A stretch of DNA of 64,000 bases from Microbacterium hydrocarbonoxydans. Its GTDB lineage: Bacteria; Actinomycetota; Actinomycetes; Actinomycetales; Microbacteriaceae. A program made the position numbers and the translations under genes. Every line of letters begins with the position of its first letter. Positions within the stretch are counted from its first letter, which is position 1. The DNA is taken from contig NZ_JAMBOY010000004.1 of NCBI RefSeq assembly GCF_023715885.1, positions 310,001 to 374,000 on the forward strand, in the 5' to 3' direction. The notes below the pieces were generated by a model, which did no database searches, had not been told where the DNA came from, and saw only the letters and a program-made list of their open reading frames with translations. Shown here one piece after another: positions 37,960-45,618 of the stretch.

Positions 37960-38150
37960 CGGGCCTGGTCTGGCCCTGGTCGCGGCTGATTCCGCTCGGC
38001 GCGAAGCTGAGCTTCTACTCGGTCTCGCGCTCTCCGTTCGGTGCGGTCCGCTCGCAGGATCGATCGGATGACGAACCAGAAGAGCCCGGCGATCCCTATC
38101 GTGGGAATGATGGACCAGATGGCGTTGACCCAGTAGTTGTCGAGAGTCAT
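37953..38150 (-). CDS. Small membrane protein of the copper cluster
   Basis: 65 residues with one transmembrane segment (IIPTIGIAGLFWFVIRSIL) followed by a basic, charged tail (ADRTERRARDRVEAQLRAERN). It overlaps the next upstream gene by 4 bp and is last in the leftward copper operon. Function unknown. Confidence 0.6.
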   Translation of the reverse strand: MTLDNYWVNAIWSIIPTIGIAGLFWFVIRSILRADRTERRARDRVEAQLRAERNQPRPGPDQARR

Positions 38151-38428
38151 GCGTTGTTCCTTGGTGGTTCCCGCCAGATGAGGGCGGCTCCGATGATGGC
38201 GAGAATGACGGCTGTTTCGGAGCTCCCGACGGTGTAGGTCCAGAACGAACTCGCGGAGCTCGTCAGGTCGATGGTGAAGTGGGTGGCGAACAACACAGCC
38301 GCCAGCAAGACGATAAGCATCCCGAGCCGCACGAGCCGATGATGCCGCTGGAGGGGAGATCGTCGGGCCGAGAGGCGGTTACCCGTGGGCTGTTTGGTCC
38401 GGTGTGGTGTGAGGTGGTGGAGGTTCAC
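38147..38428 (-). CDS. Hypothetical membrane protein
   Basis: 93 residues: a basic N-terminus then two hydrophobic segments (LGMLIVLLAAVLFATHFTI and SETAVILAIIGAALIW). It overlaps both neighbouring small genes by 4 bp, so all three are translated together. Function unknown; context suggests metal homeostasis. Confidence 0.6.
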   Translation of the reverse strand: MNLHHLTPHRTKQPTGNRLSARRSPLQRHHRLVRLGMLIVLLAAVLFATHFTIDLTSSASSFWTYTVGSSETAVILAIIGAALIWREPPRNNA

Positions 38429-38541
38429 GAGAACATCGCTCCGATGAGGAAGAAGCTGCCGATAGCGAGCAGGACAGCGAGAACGGTGGCACCGGCGATG
38501 AAGACGGACATGTGCCGGAAGGGGTTGCGCCGTTGAATCAT
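38425..38541 (-). CDS. Small single-span membrane protein (38 aa)
   Basis: Short product starting MIQRRNPFRHMSV with one membrane segment (FIAGATVLAVLLAIGSFFLI). ATG 38541 lies 20 bp after the upstream gene and the stop overlaps the next start by ATGA. Operon placement is the main support. Confidence 0.55.
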   Translation of the reverse strand: MIQRRNPFRHMSVFIAGATVLAVLLAIGSFFLIGAMFS

Positions 38542-38560
38542 GGTCGGGATCTTTCGCGCG

Positions 38561-39406
38561 TCATCGGGCCGGTGCCAGGACCGTGGTTGTGTCGGGCGTG
38601 ATCTCGACGATGCCCCTGTCGTCGACGACGAGGAACCGGTCCTCTGCGAGGGCTGTGAAGGCTTGCGCGGCGCCCTGGAGACGTTCGAGGCTCTCCCAGG
38701 TGCCATCGGGCTGCTGTACCCAGAGGGCACTGTCGGTTCCTATCCCGGCTAGCGTCCCGTCCGGTTGTGCGTCGAGGGTGTAGAGCAGCGGGGCGTCGGG
38801 GACGGGGGTGAAGGTCGCGCCGTTGTCGGTGCTGAGGAGGAGGCCTTCTTCCGCTGCCGCGTAGACACCGTTGTCGGTTGCGGCGAGATCCGCGGCCGAG
38901 AGGGCGGCCCCCGTCGACCACGTGTCGCCGTTGTCGGCGCTGATGAGCACATCGACGCTGTCGGAGGCGATTCCGAAGAGGGTGCCGTCGGGTGCGGCTG
39001 TGAGGGTGTGGAAGTCAGTCGTGCCGTTGAGGGCGATCGGCGACCAGGATTCGCCGTAGTCGTCGCTGCGGATGATGCCGAGGTTCGGGGCGCCGAGGTT
39101 GGGCGGCGTCTGGGTACCCGGGTGCCCGGACGCGAACAGCACGTCGCCGTGGACGGTGAAGCCCATCGCGTCGAAGTCGTGGCCTCCGATCGGACCGCTG
39201 ACGGCGCCTTCAGATGTGAGGGTGAAGATCCCTCCGTGCGTGGCGACGAGGTAGTTCTCTCCACGAGGGTCGGGGGCGATGCCGTGGATGTGCTCGATGA
39301 CAGGGGGCGCGGCACCGGTGGCGGCGAGCTGTGGTGCGGCGCAGCCGGTGAGGGTCAGGATCGCTGCAGTGAGCGAGAGGGCGGACAGGGGTCTGCGGCG
39401 GTTCAT
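38561..39406 (-). CDS. Sortilin/BNR-repeat lipoprotein (F510_1955 family)
   Basis: A 281-residue exported protein. The N-terminus MNRRRPLSALSLTAAILTLTG precedes a lipobox Cys (LTGCAAP). The body has BNR/Asp-box type repeats (SDDYGESWSP, SADNGDTWST, STDNGATFTP) forming a beta-propeller, and starts VIEHIHGIAPDPRGENY, as in F510_1955 family proteins that occur with copper genes. The frame opens upstream, but ATG 39406 begins the signal sequence. Confidence 0.8.
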   Translation of the reverse strand: MNRRRPLSALSLTAAILTLTGCAAPQLAATGAAPPVIEHIHGIAPDPRGENYLVATHGGIFTLTSEGAVSGPIGGHDFDAMGFTVHGDVLFASGHPGTQTPPNLGAPNLGIIRSDDYGESWSPIALNGTTDFHTLTAAPDGTLFGIASDSVDVLISADNGDTWSTGAALSAADLAATDNGVYAAAEEGLLLSTDNGATFTPVPDAPLLYTLDAQPDGTLAGIGTDSALWVQQPDGTWESLERLQGAAQAFTALAEDRFLVVDDRGIVEITPDTTTVLAPAR

Positions 39407-39551
39407 GAAACTCCGAAGTAGCAGCGGGATGCGGCTGAGACGCACCCCCAAAGGGTGAGGATGGCGCGGGGTCGCACGCGCGCCCCGTGATGTCGAGCGA
39501 TGTCGAGTGACGCCGTGGGGCGCGGCTAGATCCCGCGCCCCACGGGTCGGG

Positions 39552-40148
39552 TCACAGAGTGGCGAGGATGTCTTCCATCTCGGAGATCTCGCTGGTCTGC
39601 GCGTCGATGATCGTCTCGGCCAGCGCGACAGCGTCACTGTTCTGGCCGTTGTCGACTTCCTCCTGCGCCATCTCCACGGCGCCCTGGTGGTGCTGGATCA
39701 TCTGCTCCAGGAACAGACGCCCGGCGTCTGAGCCGGAGGCGTCCTCGAGGGCCTGCATGTCGTCCTCGGACATCATGCCGTCGCCGTGATCCATGCCCTC
39801 CATGCTGGAGGTGTCCGCACCCCACTCTTCGAGCCACTGATCCATCTTCTGGATCTCGGGCTCCTGGGCGGCCTTGATCTTCTCCGCAAGCGCGACGACA
39901 CGCTCGTCGACGCCGTCCTTGCTCAGCAGCATGTCGGACATCTCGATCGCCTGGGCGTGGTGTTCCTTCATCATGCTCGCGAACATGATGTCGGCATCGT
40001 TGGCGTCCGCGGAGGCGGGGGCGGAGCTGCTGCTGCCGCCGTGGTTCATGCCTTCCATGTCACCGCCGGAGGTGGTGCCGGCGCACCCGACGAGGGCGAG
40101 CAGGGCGGTGAGGGTGACTGCGGCGGATGCCGCGAAACGGGTCTTCAT
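39552..40148 (-). CDS. DUF305 domain lipoprotein
   Basis: A 198-residue lipoprotein: signal MKTRFAASAAVTLTALLALVG with lipobox Cys, a Met/His/Ser-rich linker (DMEGMNHGGSSSS), then DUF305 with FASMMKEHHAQAIEMSDMLL and FLEQMIQHHQGAVEMAQEEV, each bearing an HH pair. A Met-rich loop (GMDHGDGMMSEDDM) lies between. Such proteins accompany CopB clusters and probably bind copper at the cell surface. ATG 40148 has GGAGAG 7 bp upstream. Confidence 0.88.
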   Translation of the reverse strand: MKTRFAASAAVTLTALLALVGCAGTTSGGDMEGMNHGGSSSSAPASADANDADIMFASMMKEHHAQAIEMSDMLLSKDGVDERVVALAEKIKAAQEPEIQKMDQWLEEWGADTSSMEGMDHGDGMMSEDDMQALEDASGSDAGRLFLEQMIQHHQGAVEMAQEEVDNGQNSDAVALAETIIDAQTSEISEMEDILATL

Positions 40149-40236
40149 GATTGTTCTCTCCAAGAGTCGGTGATGAAACGCCCAGCAAGGATGCTGAGCG
40201 CAAGGGCAGTGCCGGCAAGCCGCGGCACGCCGGTGA

Positions 40237-40719
40237 TCACGTACGACTGATGCAGAGAACGGTGAGCGAAGGCGGCTTGAAAAAGTGCAGAGCTCCGTGA
40301 GTCCGGGCCGGCGTCGTGGGCTGTGCGAGCGCGCGGATCAGCTGACGCCACCACCCTCTGGGGCGTGCGAGCAGGACGACGGCGACGAGGAGGGCGAGCA
40401 CGCACGCCATCCACGCCATCCCGTGATCCTCCGAGCACGTCGCACACCCCGCGTCCGCAGCCGCAGAACCCGGAGCCGACTGCGAAAGGTGAGTGCCCGC
40501 ATGGTCGGTGCCGGCCGTGTGGCCGGTGCTGGCAGCGGCGAGGTCGCCGTGTCCGACAGCGACCGTGTCACCGTGCCCCGAGGTCATCGCGTGCGTGTTC
40601 ATCGAGTGCATCGCCAAGAGCCCACAGATGACCGCGACCGCGACGGCGACGACCGTGAGGAGGGTGCGGGTGAGTGAGCGCTGGTCATGCACGCGCCGCG
40701 CGACTGTGATCAACACCAC
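40237..40719 (-). CDS. DUF6153 family membrane protein
   Basis: 160 residues: an N-terminal membrane segment (LLTVVAVAVAVICGLLAMHSM), a His/Gly/Thr-rich outer part (GHGDTVAVGHGD, then CATCSEDHGMAWMAC) and a second membrane segment (VLALLVAVVLLARP). AGGAGG precedes the GTG. It probably belongs to the copper operon just after CopB. The role is unknown; the cysteine and histidine content suggests metal contact. Confidence 0.75.
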   Translation of the reverse strand: MVLITVARRVHDQRSLTRTLLTVVAVAVAVICGLLAMHSMNTHAMTSGHGDTVAVGHGDLAAASTGHTAGTDHAGTHLSQSAPGSAAADAGCATCSEDHGMAWMACVLALLVAVVLLARPRGWWRQLIRALAQPTTPARTHGALHFFKPPSLTVLCISRT

Positions 40720-40762
40720 TCCACCTCCTTTCCTCCAGGGTACGTCGCCGCCGCGACAACGC

Positions 40763-42985
40763 CTACCTGGTGATGACCGCTTCTGGGGCGAGGTCCAGTC
40801 GTCGCAGCAGCTGCGCGTTCAGCGCGACCACGATCGTGGACAGCGACATCAGCACCGCTCCGACCGACATCGGCAGCACGAACCCGATCGGGGCGAGCAC
40901 GCCGGCCGCGAGGGGGACGGAGAGGAGGTTGTAGCCGGCTGCCCACCACAGGTTCTGCTTCATCTTGCGGTAGCTGGCGCGGGACAGCTCGATCACCGAC
41001 AGCACCGATCGGGGATCGTCGCTGGCGAGGATGACCCCGGCGGACGCGATCGCGACGTCCGTGCCCGCACCGATCGCGATACCCACGTCTGCCTGCGCGA
41101 GCGCGGGTGCGTCGTTCACCCCATCACCCACCATCGCCACCGAGCGGCCCTCGCTCTGCAGCTCCTTCACCTTCGACGCCTTGTCTTCTGGGCGCACCCC
41201 GGCGAAGAACCGGTCGATGCCGAGATCCGCCGCCACGGACGCCGCGACAGCCTCCGCATCACCGGTGATCATGACCACCTGCACGTTCCTCTCATGCAGC
41301 GCTCGGATTGCCTCCCGGGACTCCGGACGGATCTCATCGGCCAATCGCATGGCACCGGCCACCGTGCCGTCGACGAGGACGTGCAGGATGATCGCGCCGT
41401 CCTCGCGCCACTGATCTGCAACACCCAGCTCGCTCGCGTGCTCCTGCTCGAGCATGTACGGGCCACCGACCTGCACGGTACGGCCGTCGACGCGGGCCTT
41501 GACCCCCACCGCCGGCGAGGACTCGAAGTCCTGCGACGCCGCGACAGTCAGGCTCTTCGCCTTCGCGGCGTTGACGATTGCACGAGCGAGAGGATGCTCC
41601 GAATCGGCCTCGGCCGCGGCAGCGAGGGCGAGCAGCTCGTCCGCGCTCAGGGAGCCTGCCGGTTCGATGGCGGTGACCGCGGGGGCGCCCTTGGTCAGTG
41701 TGCCGGTCTTGTCGAACAGCACCGTGTCCACGGTGCGCATGCTCTCCAGCGCGAGACGATCCTTCACCAGGACACCAGCCCTGGCGGCACGTTCGGTCGC
41801 GATGGACACGACGAGCGGGATCGCGAGACCGAGCGCGTGCGGGCAGGCGATCACGAGAACAGTGATCGTGCGGACCACGGCTTGGTCGGGAAGTCCTACG
41901 AGCGTCCACACGATCGCGGTGATGACACCGGCACCGAGGGCGAACCAGAACAACCACCCTGCGGCGCGGTCCGCGAGGCGCTGCGCCCGCGACGACGAAC
42001 TCTGCGCCTCCGTCACCAGCTTCTGAATGCCCGCCAGCGCAGTGTTCTCCCCGACCGCGGTGATCTCCACCCGGACACCGGAGTCAGTGGCAACCGTGCC
42101 CGCGATCACCTGATCCCCGTCGGCGCGGCGCACCGGACGGGACTCACCCGTGATCATCGACTCGTCCATGCTCGCCGACCCCTGCACGATCCGCCCATCG
42201 GCGGGAACGCGACCGCCGGGGCGGACCACGACGACGTCCCCGACCTGCAGATCGGACGGGGCCACTGTGACAGTGGCATCACCCTCGACCTTCTCCGCCT
42301 CGTCGGGCAAGAGCGCGGCAAGAGAGTCGAGCGCGGACGTGGTCTGCGCGAGCGAACGCATCTCGATCCAGTGCCCGAGCAGCATGATGACGATCAGGAG
42401 CGCCAGTTCCCACCAGAAGTCCAGCTCGTGGTGCAGCAGGCCGACGCTCGCACCCCATGAGGCAAGGAACGCGACTGTGATCGCCAGGGCGATGAGCAGC
42501 ATCATTCCGGGCTTGCGGGAACGCAGCTCACTGACTGCGCCCGTGAGGAACGGGGCGCCACCCCAGACATACATCACCGTGCCGAGAACAGGCGAGATCC
42601 ACATCACCCATGCCGCATCGGGTAGCGAATACCCGAGCAGCATGGAGAACATCATCGAGAATGCGACCACCGGAACAGCCAGCACGAGCATGATCCAGAA
42701 CAGCCGCCGGAACTGCCCGACATGATCACCGTGACCCCCGTGACCCCCGTGACCCCCGTGACCCCCGTGACCCCCGTGGCCGCCGTGGCCCGCATGGCCG
42801 CCATGTGGGGCATGCCCGTCGTGCTGCGCGTGATCTGCTTGAGGGTCATGTCCGGCATGCGGGTCGTGTCCCGCATGTGAAACGGGTGCCGCGTAATCCT
42901 CTCGGGACCCGTGAGCCACCCTCGGGGATGTCCCCTCGGCATGCTGTCCGTGGTGGTGCATAGAGGTGTGATCCTGCTGGCTCAC
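40763..42985 (-). CDS. Copper-exporting P-type ATPase (CopB type, CPH motif)
   Basis: A 740-residue P1B ATPase. In place of a heavy-metal-associated domain the N-terminus is extremely His-rich (residues 1 to about 85: MHHHGQH, GHDPHAGHD, repeated GGH). The membrane metal motif is CPH (VIACPHALGLAIP), characteristic of the CopB subgroup. Phosphorylation site DKTGTLT, TGES and GDGVNDAPAL are all present. AAGGAGG precedes the GTG start. It exports copper or silver from the cytosol and lies directly downstream of copZ and csoR. Confidence 0.93.
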   Translation of the reverse strand: MSQQDHTSMHHHGQHAEGTSPRVAHGSREDYAAPVSHAGHDPHAGHDPQADHAQHDGHAPHGGHAGHGGHGGHGGHGGHGGHGGHGDHVGQFRRLFWIMLVLAVPVVAFSMMFSMLLGYSLPDAAWVMWISPVLGTVMYVWGGAPFLTGAVSELRSRKPGMMLLIALAITVAFLASWGASVGLLHHELDFWWELALLIVIMLLGHWIEMRSLAQTTSALDSLAALLPDEAEKVEGDATVTVAPSDLQVGDVVVVRPGGRVPADGRIVQGSASMDESMITGESRPVRRADGDQVIAGTVATDSGVRVEITAVGENTALAGIQKLVTEAQSSSSRAQRLADRAAGWLFWFALGAGVITAIVWTLVGLPDQAVVRTITVLVIACPHALGLAIPLVVSIATERAARAGVLVKDRLALESMRTVDTVLFDKTGTLTKGAPAVTAIEPAGSLSADELLALAAAAEADSEHPLARAIVNAAKAKSLTVAASQDFESSPAVGVKARVDGRTVQVGGPYMLEQEHASELGVADQWREDGAIILHVLVDGTVAGAMRLADEIRPESREAIRALHERNVQVVMITGDAEAVAASVAADLGIDRFFAGVRPEDKASKVKELQSEGRSVAMVGDGVNDAPALAQADVGIAIGAGTDVAIASAGVILASDDPRSVLSVIELSRASYRKMKQNLWWAAGYNLLSVPLAAGVLAPIGFVLPMSVGAVLMSLSTIVVALNAQLLRRLDLAPEAVITR
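42731..42775. repeat. Five tandem 9-bp repeats in the CopB N-terminus
   Basis: Five perfect GTGACCCCC units, with degenerate units following, encode the Gly-Gly-His run of CopB. Slippage here would change the number of GGH units without shifting frame. Confidence 0.85.
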
Positions 42986-43039
42986 GATGAGCCTCCTTCG
43001 CTTCAGATGCGTGCAGAGTCGGGTGAGGAGACCCGCCGG

Positions 43040-43363
43040 TCAGCTGGGTTGAGGCGCGAGCGTGTATCCCGCTTCCTCCACGGCGGCCTTGATGAGCGAC
43101 GGATCAACAGCCACTGCACTGTGAATCGTCACGCGCGAGGTCGCCCCGGCGTTCAGGGAAACGGTCACGCTCTCGACACCGTCAACAGACGACAATTCCT
43201 CGGTCACGCTGGATACGCAATGCGAGCACGTCATCCCGTCAACGAACACGTCCTGGGCAAGAGCCGACTGACTCGTCTCCGCGGCCGCGGCATCAGTCGG
43301 GGACGCGCAGCATGCACATCCGGCGTTGGCGTCCTTCAACCCGAGTTCGATGCGTTCGGTCAT
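43040..43363 (-). CDS. Copper chaperone / heavy-metal-associated domain protein (CopZ-like)
   Basis: 107 residues. An N-terminal Cys cluster (NAGCACCASPTD) is followed by a single HMA domain with the metal motif MTCSHC (FVDGMTCSHCVSSVTEEL) and the usual VDGVESVTVSL. It probably delivers Cu(I) to CopB. GGAGG lies upstream of ATG 43363. It sits between csoR and copB on one strand. Confidence 0.9.
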   Translation of the reverse strand: MTERIELGLKDANAGCACCASPTDAAAAETSQSALAQDVFVDGMTCSHCVSSVTEELSSVDGVESVTVSLNAGATSRVTIHSAVAVDPSLIKAAVEEAGYTLAPQPS

Positions 43364-43389
43364 GATGTGATCCTCCAGATCTCAGATGG

Positions 43390-43671
43390 TTAGGAACGGA
43401 CGAGACGAGCGATAGCGTCATTCGCTTCACGGATCTTCTCCGCCGCAACCTCGCCACCTTCGGCACTAGCCTCCGCGACACAGTGGCTCAAGTGATCGCC
43501 CAGCAGCGAGAGCGCGACCGTCTCCAGAGCCCTCGTCGCCGCAGACACCTGCGTGAGGATGTCGATGCAGTACTTGTCCTCATCAACCATTCGAGCGATC
43601 CCCCGCACCTGACCCTCAACACGACGCAGACGCTGCTGCAACGCCTCCTTGTTGCCCTCGTATCCATTCAC
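43390..43671 (-). CDS. csoR: Copper-sensing repressor CsoR
   Basis: A 93-residue DUF156/CsoR regulator. It has QQRLRRVEGQVRGIARMVDEDKYCIDILTQ with the first Cu(I) ligand Cys, then LLGDHLSHCV with the His-x-x-x-Cys pair (HLSHC), as in CsoR. GTG 43671 gives the standard start VNGYEGNK; the frame extends upstream across the operator and is not used. It probably represses csoR-copZ-copB and downstream genes through the palindrome just upstream. Confidence 0.93.
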   Translation of the reverse strand: MNGYEGNKEALQQRLRRVEGQVRGIARMVDEDKYCIDILTQVSAATRALETVALSLLGDHLSHCVAEASAEGGEVAAEKIREANDAIARLVRS

Positions 43672-43680
43672 CCTCTCAGC

Positions 43681-43697
43681 ATACCCCCTGGGGGTAT
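43681..43697. promoter_or_regulatory. CsoR operator
   Basis: ATACCCCCTGGGGGTAT, 17 bp and symmetric, is the classical CsoR-type G-tract palindrome. It lies 9 bp upstream of the csoR start, so copper should derepress the whole leftward copper operon. Confidence 0.85.
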
Positions 43698-43871
43698 GTG
43701 GCGGGGTGGAAGCGTCAGACCTGGGCGCCGAGCGCCACAAGTGGGGGCTGACTCGGCCACCACCCGGACTTCTCCACCCGCCCGGCCACGGGACTCACCA
43801 AAAACGCCTGCCGCAACCCCATTCCGGAGACCGTTAGTTGTGACCTCGGGCTGCTCCCTGACAGAACTACG

Positions 43872-43891
43872 CCGTAAACGATCGTTTTCGG
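43872..43891. repeat. 20-bp palindromic site A (CGATCG core)
   Basis: CCGTAAACGATCGTTTTCGG. It differs from site B at 48071 at one position and matches site C in inverted orientation. It lies exactly between the copper module and the cadmium module. Confidence 0.65.
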
Positions 43892-43939
43892 TGGTAGCCC
43901 GGGCACGACATCAACAGCGAAGTCGAGGATGATTGAGTC

Positions 43940-44251
43940 GTGGAGATTGAGCTGCTTTATATCGCCGGTTGCCCCAGCTGGGTTGAGGCTGGCCGTCGTG
44001 TTTCTGAGGCGCTACGAGAAACAGGCCACGACGAATCGGAGGTTCACTACCGACTCATCCGGACGGAGGAGGACGCGGGCGCAGTCTCGTTCGCGGGCTC
44101 CCCCACGATCACCCTGGATGGCAACGATCTCTTTCCGGGGTCGGGGCGAAGCAATGACCTCGCCTGCCGTATTTACAGCACCCCTGCTGGGCTGGCCGGG
44201 ATGCCAACGGTTGAACAGATTCGAGAGGCGCTCTCCGCTCATGGCGACTGA
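43940..44251 (+). CDS. Thioredoxin-fold small protein
   Basis: 103 residues starting MEIELLYIAGCPSWVEAGRRV, with a single Cys in the CPSW active-site position, then TITLDGNDLFPG and CRIYSTPAGLAGMPTVEQI. This matches small thioredoxin-like proteins found with mercury and other metal-resistance genes. GAGGATG precedes GTG 43940. It overlaps the next small gene by 11 bp. Function in metal handling is inferred. Confidence 0.75.
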   Translation: MEIELLYIAGCPSWVEAGRRVSEALRETGHDESEVHYRLIRTEEDAGAVSFAGSPTITLDGNDLFPGSGRSNDLACRIYSTPAGLAGMPTVEQIREALSAHGD

Positions 44252-44393
44252 CGAGGACGTTGCGTGCACGTGCTGCGGGCGACATCTGCCACGCAAGAAG
44301 CTGCACGCACTCGGAGACGATCGCGCTTTCATCTGTCGACGATGCGGCTGGTGGGTGGCTCTGCGCCTACATCGCGACCGCCCGCCTGCCTAA
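44241..44393 (+). CDS. Small zinc-ribbon protein (50 aa)
   Basis: Product starting MATDEDVACTCCGRHLPRKKL with two cysteine pairs (CTCC and CRRC, in FICRRCGWWVALRL), a compact zinc ribbon. The ATG lies inside the end of the preceding thioredoxin-like gene. Function unknown; metal binding is likely. Confidence 0.65.
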   Translation: MATDEDVACTCCGRHLPRKKLHALGDDRAFICRRCGWWVALRLHRDRPPA

Positions 44394-44479
44394 GCGTGAA
44401 CTCACTCAACGGCCGCCCACGGCGATCGCGCCGATGTAGAGGGCGAGTTGATGGGTGTCCCACCACCGCACAACGGATC

Positions 44480-45013
44480 TCACTCGGTGCTCTCATCCCC
44501 GGCGCGGATCATGAAAAATGCTCCGGTGATCGCTGCGGCGAAGATTACGATGTCGGCGATGTTGCCGATGAACCAGTTTCCGTAGGCGAGGAAGTCCACG
44601 ACGTGACCACGGGCGAATCCGGGGTCCCGGAAAAGGCGGTCGCCTGCGTGTGAGGCGGAAGCGCCGCCGAGCGCGCCGATGACGATCGCCCATCTCACGC
44701 GTTGCACTCGGAACGCGAACACGATCGCTGTGACCGTGGCGGCGACAGCGAGCAGCGCGAACACCCAGGTGAAGCCTTCCCCGAAGGAGAATGCCGCTCC
44801 GGGGTTATAGGCGAGCTGCAAACCCAGCAGGTCACCGATCAGCGGGATGCGCTCACGGTCGGTGAGGGTCGCTTCGGCCCACACCTTGGTTCCCTGATCG
44901 ATCAGCACGACGACCACGGCGATCAAGAGCGCTCCACCAGTGAGCTGCCGCCGCCGGGTCGACGACAGCTTGCGCGCAGCGGGCGGATGAGCCTCTGACT
45001 GGGAGGAGGTCAT
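44480..45013 (-). CDS. lspA: Lipoprotein signal peptidase LspA (accessory copy)
   Basis: A 177-residue aspartic signal peptidase II with four membrane segments. Catalytic landmarks are QLAYNPGAAFS (NPGAAF) and GHVVDFLAYGNWFIGNIADIVI (VVDF and NxADxxI, the two Asp). It overlaps cadD by ATGA and is last in the cmtR-cadA-cadD-lspA operon. The gene is not needed for cadmium export, but lspA copies are often found in such resistance operons. Confidence 0.9.
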   Translation of the reverse strand: MTSSQSEAHPPAARKLSSTRRRQLTGGALLIAVVVVLIDQGTKVWAEATLTDRERIPLIGDLLGLQLAYNPGAAFSFGEGFTWVFALLAVAATVTAIVFAFRVQRVRWAIVIGALGGASASHAGDRLFRDPGFARGHVVDFLAYGNWFIGNIADIVIFAAAITGAFFMIRAGDESTE

Positions 45014-45618
45014 GCGAGCACCTCGATCAGACGGACGATGACCCCAGATTCGATCAGGATGAACAGGCCCAGGCCGATGAACACGGCCGGTACGAGCCAG
45101 TGCTCGACGCGCTCCAGCCCCTCGGTAACAGCCTTGTTGGTGCCGATCAGCCGGCCGGCCGCGCACCAGACCGCGACGAGGATCAGGAATACGACGATCA
45201 TGATCGCGACGTCGCTGAGGGCGCTGGTGCGGAAGATCGGCGTGTAGAGGGAGATGTTGTCGGCCCCGTTGGCGATCGTGATCCCTGCGACGCCCCATAG
45301 TCCGACCGCGGTGATCTTGGAGTCGTCATCATCGTCATCGCTGTTACGGCGCAGGCCGCGAATGAGCGTCCAGATGCCGATGCCGAGCGGGATCAGACCC
45401 AGGAAACCGACCCATTCGTCCGGAACGATGGTGAGACCGAGAGCGGCGATCACGCTGATCACGACGAGGGTGATGAACCCGAGATACTGGCCCGCGACGA
45501 TCTGCCACGGCCGGGGCTTCCCTCGACTGGAAGCCAGGAACAGCACGGTGAGCACGACAATGTCGTCGATGTTGGTTGCCGCGAACAGGCCGATCGCTGA
45601 ACCGATAGTTGCGAGCAT
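45010..45618 (-). CDS. cadD: Cadmium resistance transporter CadD
   Basis: A 202-residue CadD family membrane protein: SAIGLFAATNIDDIVVLTVLF at the N-terminus, GQYLGF, a cytosolic acidic loop of consecutive Asp (SDDDDDDSK), then GVAGITIANGADNISLYTPIF. The acidic loop is a likely metal contact. The start overlaps the cadA stop by one base. It adds a second cadmium export route to CadA. Confidence 0.9.
   Translation of the reverse strand: MLATIGSAIGLFAATNIDDIVVLTVLFLASSRGKPRPWQIVAGQYLGFITLVVISVIAALGLTIVPDEWVGFLGLIPLGIGIWTLIRGLRRNSDDDDDDSKITAVGLWGVAGITIANGADNISLYTPIFRTSALSDVAIMIVVFLILVAVWCAAGRLIGTNKAVTEGLERVEHWLVPAVFIGLGLFILIESGVIVRLIEVLA

Noticed and set aside
40493..42460. 655-codon rightward frame opposite copB
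   Set aside because: Shadow of the P-type ATPase; repetitive charged sequence without domains.
42731..42775. Short tandem repeats considered as a CRISPR-like array
   Set aside because: Units are contiguous 9-mers with no spacers and encode GGH in frame within copB. No CRISPR array seen anywhere.
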